Under the pieces are notes generated by a model that was not told the origin of the DNA, did no database searches, and was given only the letters and a program-made list of their open reading frames with translations. From Apium graveolens (Eukaryota; Streptophyta; Magnoliopsida; Apiales; Apiaceae), in contig NW_027417600.1 of NCBI RefSeq assembly GCF_009905375.1, positions 1-64,000 on the forward strand: a stretch of 64,000 bases of DNA, given 5' to 3'. Below are positions 56,300 through 64,000 of the stretch, piece by piece. Position numbers and translations under genes: made by a program. Numbering within the stretch: position 1 is the first letter of the stretch; each line of letters opens with the position of its first letter.

Positions 56300-56914
56300 T
56301 CAATATATATATATAATAGAGTCCGAGGAGGCGAAATTATACTTTTGCCCTTCTTTTTTTCAAACCAGAAACGGTTATAACAAGATTGGAAGATATTTAA
56401 GTTAAAAAAAAGATTGGGAGATATGTTTTCAAACGTAGATCTTTTAAAATTAAGAGCCGTTGGACTAATTTAATTTGTTAAGTTGAAAGTGAAAAGTTTA
56501 ATTTTTGGTGATCGTTCGGGTAATTTTAATATTCGTCCCTTTTAAGTAATCATATTTTGATTTTTGATAATCAAATTGACTAAATTTTGGCATAAATTTA
56601 TATACAGTTCTATTATTGTAATTATTTGAAAAACTTATATCATTCAAAACTTTAGCTAATTTCTTTTATTATGTAATTTTCCGTTTTTTAAAATAATAAA
56701 TAAATGAATTATAATTTTTGGTCAAAAGTTGATCACTTTTACCACTTAAAAGTTAAATGTGAAAACGGAGGGAGTATTAAGAAAATAATATTTAAAATCA
56801 GATTTTATAGATAGTTCATTTGAATGATGATATAACTTTTATCATTTAAAATTATAAAAATAAAATTAATTAAATATTTAAAATTATAATTTCTCTAGCA
56901 TATGTGAATTCAGA
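56300..56914. other. AT-rich DNA upstream of the peptide gene
   Basis: No gene. A worn Stowaway end (CGGAGGGAGTA) lies at about 56766-56776. A (TA)n run lies at 56303-56316 and a TAAATATAAA motif (minus) near 56258; one of these may serve as TATA for the peptide gene. Confidence 0.4.
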
Positions 56915-56984
56915 ATAATCATGGAGCATGGCAGGGGCTCCTCAATTCCGATCATACATGTGCACTGCTCATCGCTGAAATAAA
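56915..56984 (-). pseudogene. Decayed exon-2 paralogue of the cysteine-rich peptide gene
   Basis: On minus, an AG acceptor (TAGCAG) is followed by a frame FYFSDEQCTCMIGIE that aligns without gaps to FFRSEDECSCAIKVE of the intact exon 2. The intron-side DNA also matches (ACAAAAATATAAATTATAAA against ACAAAAATGTAAATTACAAA). The rest of the exon and any signal-peptide exon are not found. Confidence 0.55.
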
Positions 56985-56999
56985 CTGCTAGTACAAAAA

Positions 57000-57906
57000 T
57001 ATAAATTATAAAATTTTATGTATAATTACTATATTTTTTTATATTTATACTTATATAAATTAATATGCGGCTTTTCTATCACGTGTACATTTGCAAGGGA
57101 AAATTTATAAATTTTGGCCATTTTGATTAGTGTATTTCTTACGTATAGAAAGAAGAAATCAATTAAAAAATATTTTAAGCTTACAAATTTTAGGGCTTAT
57201 TGTCTAAACATGGTAATGCAAGTGACTATTAGTTTTCAATTTTGTAAGGATGATGTCCAAAAATATCACATTTTGTGAAAATGGTGACCAAATTATCAAA
57301 TTTGAGAAATGCGGTCAAAAATATCGACAAAATACGTTTTTTCATATTGGGTATTTGAAATACGATTTCTCAGATTGGGTATATGCCCGAATACCCATTC
57401 TCTCGGGTATTTCAACCAAATTTTTTTTATTTTTTTAAAGTTGAAATATAATTTCTCAGACTAGGTATATGAAATATGATTTCTCACATTGGGTATATAC
57501 CCGAATACCAATTCTCAAACTGGGTATTTCAACCAAATTTTTTTATTATTTTTTTGAAAAATGTATTTTTACAAAAAAAATAAGAAAATGATTTTTTTGA
57601 GATATCCAATCTGAGAATGGGTATATGATCGGTAAAATTGCCAAAATATTGATAATAGATATTCTTGTCCCTTGTCTCAAAAAATGTTATTTTTATCATT
57701 ATTATTTAATTTTTGAACATTCTAACTATTTTACATGTATCTAAAGATCCTAAACAGATTCTTGTTGAGTAAGAATTGATGAACCTCACTGGTAATGTGA
57801 AGACTTTTACTTCGACTGAGACATACTTCAAGTGAAGTTTAGAGTACAGTTATCAATACCTATCTACATACTTGCCTATGTGCAACAACAAAGAACATCT
57901 ATAATA
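57000..57906. other. Intergenic with a ~115-bp imperfect repeat
   Basis: TTTCTCAGATTGGGTATATG, CCCGAATACCCATTCTC and GGGTATTTCAACCAAATTTT recur in two diverged copies within about 57340-57575, with a third partial inverted match near 57600-57630. No gene. Confidence 0.5.
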
Positions 57907-57908
57907 AG

Positions 57909-58076
57909 GGTTAAGTAACCCGTCACACTAAAACCTTAAGATGGTAGAGGAAGGTCTGAACAGGAGACTCGAACCCGAGTCCCTCCCTAAACCGAGCTCT
58001 AATACCATGTTAAGTAATCAGTCATACTAAAATCTTAAGGTGGTATAGGAAGACCGGGATTTTATACTCTTTAACA
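57909..58076 (-). mobile_element. TRIM-like relic with very short LTRs
   Basis: Block 58008-58076 (TGTTAAGTAATCAG..CTCTTTAACA) is an LTR-like repeat. On minus it is followed by TGGTATTAGAGCTC, a tRNA-Met-type primer-binding site. A second, shortened copy (TTAAGTAACC..CCTTAAGATGGTAGAGGAAG) lies at 57910-57955. The same family occurs at 63325-63532. Confidence 0.65.
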
Positions 58077-58127
58077 AAGAGAAGTACATAGTTACTCGAA
58101 AAAATCTATGAGGGAGAGCAACTGAAA

Positions 58128-61100
58128 TCAAATTGAGTTATGTTCTACGTCTGGATCATAGTAACTCCCAGAAGCCAACATTAACAAACAGATCGGATAG
58201 TAGGAGATGTAACGTAATATGGTGAAGGTGGAGGTAAAAGGCAAAATGAGTGGAATGAAGAGTGACAGGAGACATGCAAGGAAAACAATTCCTAGTGTCA
58301 AGACAACATTGGCAAGCCAGACAAGTGTGCTAACCACAAGATACACGCCTGCCATAAACGCTAACGACATCGTGGTGAGAGAGATCCCCAGCAATGGTAT
58401 TGCCAGTTTGAGGGCATTGAGCACTAGACTAAGGTCACCTAACTGTGCCCAGATCAGGGAGACAGCCACCATAATGGCACTATACATTGCGATAGTGTCA
58501 CAGACCACAAATACCTGGAAAGTGAGCTTACTTAGTAGAGTGGCCATGCCCTCATCTGGCTTGGAATTGCTGTAGCCACCAGGCATTGTGAAACCAGCTG
58601 CAAAGGTCACAGTGGCTACAAGGGTTGACACCAGTAAGAGAGTATTGACCCTATCCTTTCCGTAATCCATTTTATATGGCTCCTCTGTAGCAGACATTAG
58701 TTTCTCCAATTTGGGCTTGTTCTGAAGCTTGGCCTTTTCAGTTCCAGCAGACTTTAGGGCCATCCATGTTAATCGCTACATGGACACTAAATTTGTCAGC
58801 CTTGTATTTATGAAAGACTATCTCTCCAATGAACTTTGTTGCTCTAAATCATTTGACAAAGACATGCAGTTTAATAAATTCAAACACGAGAATAAATTAT
58901 TGATCGTATTATCTTATGATATCAAATATAATTCGGAGCATACTGACCTGTCTGTAGGAGGTCATTGCTTCCATTAACCCTTCTGCAGCATCTAAAGCTG
59001 TTGAACCTTCACTGTTTACAAGCCCTAGGTCAATTCTTTTATCCCACGTCAGGGAACTTACTACTTTTGGATGCCAATTCATAGTTGCCAGATGCAAAGG
59101 TGAGTTACCATCCTTGTCCTTTTCATTCAGAAGCAGACCAAGATCTGGAGTTTTAAGAATGTACCTCACAACTTTGTCGTTCCCGTACATAGCTGCAACA
59201 TGAAGAATATTTTGATTATCTTCATTTACAAACTCTCTCGCATCTGGACAATGCTGAAGCAACATCTCAAGTATGCCAACATGTCCATTTTTGGCAGCAG
59301 AATGTACGGGATAGAATCCATAAGCATCCTTCCCAAATATGTCCATCTTAAATGTGTCAATCAAGAATTCAACACCCTCTAAAAAGTTAATGGAAGCTGC
59401 ATGATGAAGTGGAGTTTGTTCATACTCATTTCTTGCATGTATTCCTACTGCCTTCATTTTTGCGATTTCTTTCAGCAGTACTGCCAATTGGATGCTATCA
59501 ATTAGTTTACCATGTTAAGATGAATATATTCAAATCTAGAATAGTTTATAAAAAACATGAATAGATAATTGTAACTACAAAATTATAAGTTAAAAGTATG
59601 TGAAAGTACCTATATTTCTTGCTGTTATCGTTGCATGGATTAGAGATTTACCCTTTGTAATTTCTTTCTCTACAATAGGTTGATCCGGATAGGAAAGTGT
59701 AGAGCTTAATATAGTTTTAACACAGTTGATTTTCTCCGCTTCAATTGCCATGTATAGTGCTGATTTTCCCTGCTTATTTACACAATATGCATCTTCTACA
59801 TTTGCTACAATCAAGTACCCTGCTACCTTGTCATGATTATTCTTCAATGCTTCATGTAAAGGTGTGTTGCCATCATCATTTATAACCACCCTGTCTTCTA
59901 AATTACTAACTGGAGAGCCCTTGCTCATTAGATCAATCTGGAATTTTACAAGGACGTCAACCACACCAACGTGACCAGCAATAGCAGCCGTGTGGAGGGC
60001 TGTGTCACCTCTATGATTTCTCTTGTTGAGCAAGCTTTCAAATTTGTGGACAATATAGTCCACGAGATCCTTATTCCCAAAACTAGCTGCCACGTGAAGG
60101 ACTGTGTTTTTTAGAGGAGTCGTCTGGTTGCAAATTGTTGATAAAGGTGTACATGCATCAATGAATCGATCAATTTTGCCTTTCTTTGCAGCTACATACA
60201 ATGCAAGGTCCATGGAATGTAGATCAGACCTCTGTTTAGGCCCGTTATCTGCTGTTTCAATCTTTTCTGCATTCAATAGTCTTTTCAACCTCTCGTCTCT
60301 TCCTTCACGGAGCTCAGATTGTCTCATATCTTGGACTCTCAGTTCTGGGGGATTATTAGGGTATTTCTTATTTACAGTAGCTGCATCTTGGTCACCGGTA
60401 TTCTTTTTTAGGTCATCTTGTAGGACAGCGACTCCCTCAAGAAAGCCTATCGATGATGCAATATCAACTAATGATGCAAAATTAACTGGACCAAGTTGGT
60501 TTAACATAGGTTTTTTCTCTGTAATCATTCTTAATATTGCTGCCATTGCAGATCAAAATAGCTATGTTAGAAACGATATTAATATGATTCAACTTAAGTT
60601 TTTAATAAACTTTTTGGGTCTTTTAACATTCATATGTATGAGTAATTAAGCTGTGAAAATTAACGTTACAACTTAAAAGACTTACCTATATTCCTTCCAG
60701 CTATGGCGGCATGCAAAAGAGATTTTCCTTTGACAAGTTGTTCATCTAGAAGGTGCATAAATTCTGATCTTCCATTCAATATCTCTTCAACTAACTCTGT
60801 TTTTCCAGCTTCAACAGCCATGTATAATGGCGATTTTCCTTCTTTGTTAACATGATACGCTGCTTCAACGTTCCTTCTTATCAAGTACTCTGCAATTTCC
60901 TCGTGATCAACAAAAAAGGCCTCGTGTAAAGGTGTATTTCCCTCGTCATTTTCAGCTACCCTTTCCTCTAACTTTTTTTCAAGTAATGTCACGCGTTCTT
61001 CATCAGTCAGCACTAGGCCATCACCATCACCGCGATTAGAGTCACTATACAGACTTTCTTGAAAACTTGAAATGATTTCAACAACACCTAAATGCCCCCC

Positions 61101-61526
61101 TCTAGCTGCCACATGCAAAGCAGAGTCACCTTTGTGATTCTTGCATGTGATTAAATTGCGGAAATGATCTGCAATAAAACCACTAAGCTCCTCATGTCCG
61201 CAGCTAGCTGCAACATGAAGAAAAGTGTCTTTATGAGGAAAAGTTAACTGGCTTAAAATGGTTGTCAAGGGTATTTTCTTCTCTCTGGTTATATTCTCTA
61301 AGCAGTTGAGAAAGCTTTCAACGTCTCCGTTTTTCGCAGCTTCCCACAGTTCAATGTACATGGTTTGTTGGATTGGCACTGGTGTTGCAGCTGGTGTTTT
61401 TTGTGTTGCAGTTGTTGTTTTCAGTTGCCTCATTCTCTTGAGTCTTTCCGACCTCGAACGCCTGGAGCGTTCTATATCCAGATCTGCACGTCCCATGATT
61501 TTATGATCTGCAGCTATTACAATCAA
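58128..61526 (-). CDS. Ankyrin-repeat protein with PGG membrane domain (ACD6/ITN1-like)
   Basis: Four exons: 61526-60686, 60539-59610, 59480-58948 and 58751-58128. Donors are GTAAGT, GTACTT and GTCAGT, all acceptors AG. Exon phases are 1, 1, 0 and the total is 2928 nt (975 codons). Residues 1-280 and 281-590 each carry several ankyrin repeats (HKGDSALHVAARGGHLGVV; HRGDTALHTAAIAGHVGVV). Residues 591-768 carry more repeats (NSPLHLATMN). The last exon has the PGG domain (KDRVNTLLLVSTLVATVTFA, then MPGGY) and four membrane segments. Relatives such as ACD6 are membrane proteins regulating salicylate defence and cell death, and ITN1 salt/ABA signalling; its own role is unknown. It is longer than the usual 550-700 residues because exon 2 repeats the exon-1 module. 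Starts at residue 1 or 11 (MGRADLD) are possible. Exon 2 could alternatively start a separate gene at 60546. Confidence 0.87.
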
Positions 61527-61559
61527 CTTCTCTCCCAGGGAGTAATGCTCTTAGGCCTG

Positions 61560-62397
61560 ACAAAACACAATGCACTATTGGTAATGTGTTTTCCTTTGAT
61601 TAATAGTGTGGAAACTCTCCTAGACAATATATCAAGAGTATGAATAACGCGTAAGTAGACCAGTTTGATACTCTCTTTTCCCGTCTAATTGTATACGGTT
61701 TTTTTAATGCTCAACACATATTTTAAGGTAAATATAAAGTATTATTTCATAATTTATTATTGAATTTTTCTTTTTTTTATTAAACTTTAAACAACAAAAT
61801 TTTATTCAGAAGAAAAAATATTTACGAAACTATACTTTAAAGGAGTATTAAAATACGTGTCAAATCACCGTTCTTCGATATATAGGGGGACCGAGGAAGT
61901 ATCTGAAAATTAAGAGTAGACTGTACAAAATTGGTTATAAAATGACGGGCGTTATATTCTGATCGGTTATAACTCAACCAAATATAACGAAACCACGTGC
62001 ATTAACACCTGTATCAATCAATTATTTTCTAAAAAATTAAACTTAAAACAAGACTACATTGAAGGGATAGATAAATCGGGACGGAGTACTAAATAATTTT
62101 CATTATTTTCAATGCTTATTATCTAATTACATGGTTTACTTACATTTGTGTTTGATAAGGTCAAAGTCAAAGATATAGAGCTCTTACTAAACTGCTAGCA
62201 ACTTAGGTGGACCATGTATGAGTACCTGTGTGAGTATGGTGATGATATTTTTGTGTGGTGTTAATTATAAGCTCATTATCCAGAATATGTAAAATAACTT
62301 AAGTTTATCCAGTCTGTCTGTCATTTGAAATGCATATATAGTTAAACCTCGATAAATTAATACCCTCGGGAAGGGAGAAAATTATTAATTAATCGAA
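61560..62397. other. Intergenic between divergent ankyrin and DnaJ-type genes
   Basis: Both genes point away from this stretch, so both promoters lie here. It has worn Stowaway-like ends near 61887-61900 and 62079-62090 (GGGACGGAGTA) and a TTAAACCTCGATAAATTAATA motif just before the plus-strand ATG at 62398. Confidence 0.5.
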
Positions 62398-63686
62398 ATG
62401 GCAAACTTTTCTGTGTGTTGGAGCTCAATGGTGCCATTGCATGCACCACCAGATCATAGTTCTAATCATCACCTGTTAAAATTTACTACTAGTAGAAATG
62501 AAGTTCATGAACAAGGAGAAGGCAGGAAGAGATCAGTTGCAGTTTCTGCAGCAAAACCTGGCGGATTTGCTTCAGTAAGTCATTACATTCGATTTTCCGA
62601 AAAAAATGGTGAAAGTAACTATATGCTTATGTTTGCACAATGACATTGCTCAAATAGATGGCTTTCTGTGAGTAAATTTTATATGTTGATTGCTTATATG
62701 TGATCCTCCCAAGAGGACGTTACCTTATTCTGAAGTGGGATATACCGGATATGTTTGGTTTGCCACTAGCTTTAACATTGTATGAAAATTTGTACTGATT
62801 CATGTACCCTAAGGTCCGTACAAGATAAATAACTGATAATATCGAACTTGAGAGGCATATAATGATACTTTTTGTTAGAATATAAGATCCTGGAAAGGGT
62901 CATTCTCTAACACCTTGAAGGTTTTTGAGAATGGCCCTTTCCCGGATCTTATTTTCTAACACTTTTCGATTTGTAATATCAACTATAAGCGGAATCTGGA
63001 CTCGTGTTACATGAATTTGATGGCAGAACTTTCCGAACAGAGTGATTGTAGGCTTAAATGATATCCAACTTTTGTGCAGATAGGTAAAGGATGTTCAACT
63101 TGTAACGGAAAAGGAGGAATAGAGTGCTCTGGATGCAAGGTACTGTTTGCATTTCATGTTTATTCATCTTTTGCAGTATTGATAAAGGCTTGTATGTGCA
63201 CAGGGAACAGGAAGAAATAAGAAGAATGGGAACATCTTTGAGCGTTGGAAGTGAGTTCTTCTTCTGCATTTTCTTAAACATCATTTTTACGATTAGTTGT
63301 GGCATACGATATGAAAGATGTGTCTATTAAGTAACCAGTCCGTCTAAAACCTTAAGGTAGTAGAGGATGGTAGAGGAAGGCCCGAATATGATCTTAAACT
63401 CTTTAACACTCCCCCTCAATCGTACGATACGTTTCATACCGATTGACAACAACAAATATAACCAATACCAATATCAATACCAACAACAAATATATTTAAA
63501 TTAAACAAATGGGGGTGTTATACTCTTTAACAGTGTCGACTCAGGCATTGAGCCATTACCTTTGAATGTTTGAAGTTGATGTTGGTGTGTTCTTATAGGT
63601 GCTATGATTGCCAAGGATTTGGAATGAAGGGCTGCCCCAGTTGCGGAAAAGGAGGATTGACACCAGAACAACGAGGCGAAAGATAG
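62398..63686 (+). CDS. Plastid-type DnaJ cysteine-rich zinc-finger protein
   Basis: Four exons: 62398-62574, 63080-63139, 63204-63250 and 63599-63686, all GT-AG; 372 nt, 123 codons. Residues 1-55 are Ser/His-rich and basic with no acidic cluster near the start, like a chloroplast transit peptide. Residues 60-123 hold four CxxC(xGxG) motifs: CSTCNGKGG, CSGCKGTG, CYDCQGFG and CPSCGKGG, ending TPEQRGER. This is the zinc-binding domain of DnaJ without a J domain, as in BSD2, LQY1 and the Arabidopsis At5g17840-type protein, which it most resembles from memory. Relatives help fold or assemble photosynthetic complexes. Exons 2-4 are too short to be noticed as ORFs. Introns 1 and 3 carry small mobile elements, but splice sites are intact. 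Confidence 0.85.
62874..62960. mobile_element. Foldback element in intron 1 of the DnaJ-type gene
   Basis: An 87-bp near-perfect palindrome: GTTAGAATATAAGATCCTGG..GGGTCATTCTC on the left, GAGAATGGCCC..CCGGATCTTATTTTCTAAC on the right, with a ~20-bp loop region. Confidence 0.75.
63325..63532 (-). mobile_element. TRIM-like relic in intron 3 of the DnaJ-type gene
   Basis: LTR-like block 63325-63408 (TATTAAGTAACCAG..CTCTTTAACA) followed by CTCCCCCTCA, a polypurine tract on the minus strand. A short remnant of the other LTR (ATACTCTTTAACA) lies at about 63520-63532. Same family as 57909-58076. Confidence 0.65.
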
Positions 63687-64000
63687 TTATAATTTCTTCT
63701 TTAAGATACCTAAGAGCTTGTTGAGACTTCAGATACTCATCAACCTTTTGTGAATTCTCATGATATATTTTGCTTATACATACTTTTTTTGTTATCTACA
63801 TGTCGAAAATCAGCATTAGGTTCAGAAGGTCGTGTTAGGCGCGATGGTTCAGGTGCCTAAATAATTCTCATAATATATTTTGCAAATGGTTCAACACCAC
63901 TGTAGACAACAGAACTTAAGTGGTTCACATTTCACAGTAAGCAGTAGATTATATAACTGAAATCAAACGCTTGGTACCAGCAAACAAGCATACTAGTCAT
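63687..64000. other. 3' flank of the DnaJ-type gene
   Basis: T-rich, presumably 3' UTR and intergenic. No further gene visible before the window ends. Confidence 0.4.

Noticed and set aside
58219..58575. 118-codon plus frame
   Set aside because: Antisense to the PGG-domain exon.
60104..60649. 181-codon plus frame
   Set aside because: Antisense to ankyrin exon 2 and its intron; no family features, while the minus strand has clear ankyrin repeats.

Overview
This is nuclear DNA of a flowering plant. It holds spliced genes with GT-AG introns, an F-box gene family, an ankyrin-PGG membrane protein gene, a plastid-type DnaJ zinc-finger gene and a dense load of nested plant retrotransposons and MITEs. 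Gene style and element types fit a eudicot, probably an asterid (Apiaceae is only a guess). Roughly half of the window is retrotransposon sequence. Most long open frames are dead gag-pol pieces or their antisense shadows.

Layout. 1-1.9 kb: an F-box pseudogene (minus) split by a solo LTR with a clear 5-bp target duplication. 2.2-2.7 kb: CACTA-like relic. 2.9-4.65 kb: ten copies of a ~175-bp satellite-like repeat, fused to a 5'-truncated Ty1/copia relic (4.66-8.6 kb) that itself carries two small insertions. 8.7-9.5 kb: tRNA-like relic, an ankyrin gene fragment and a frameshifted phylloplanin-like gene. 10.0-10.26 kb: Stowaway MITE. 11.2-12.6 kb: intact F-box gene. 14.3-16.0 kb: hAT-like and other MITE sequence.

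16.08-32.93 kb: one large SIRE/Maximus-type Ty1/copia element with two LTRs, whose pol/env-like interior is tandemly duplicated (2 x ~6.24 kb, 6-bp microhomology at the breakpoints). Both units keep an intact 121-codon ORF behind a TATA box, although pol is full of stops. 33.0-36.2 kb: ankyrin exon fragment and AT-rich DNA.

36.27-47.71 kb: a Ty3/gypsy (Athila-like) gag-protease element with no reverse transcriptase or integrase (minus). It is interrupted by a Tork/TNT1-like copia element and a 608-bp TRIM lying head to tail inside one GCCTT target duplication. 47.7-50.5 kb: Mutator-like MITE with a 10-bp target duplication, hAT-like MITE, LINE 3' relic and LTR fragment. 50.5-54.3 kb: another broken copia element. 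54.9-57 kb: MITEs around a two-exon cysteine-rich secreted peptide gene (minus, read here by manual splicing), with a decayed exon-2 paralogue next to it. 58.1-61.5 kb: a four-exon ankyrin-PGG gene (minus, 975 codons) whose second exon looks like a fusion of two gene modules. 62.4-63.7 kb: a four-exon plastid DnaJ-type zinc-finger gene (plus).

Probable working host genes: the F-box gene (11.2 kb), the cysteine-rich peptide gene (55.3-56.2 kb), the ankyrin-PGG gene and the DnaJ-type gene. F-box and ankyrin loci have both shed broken copies within the window, which suggests fast-turnover, defence-type gene families in a repeat-rich region. All identifications are from reading the sequence; no database search was run.
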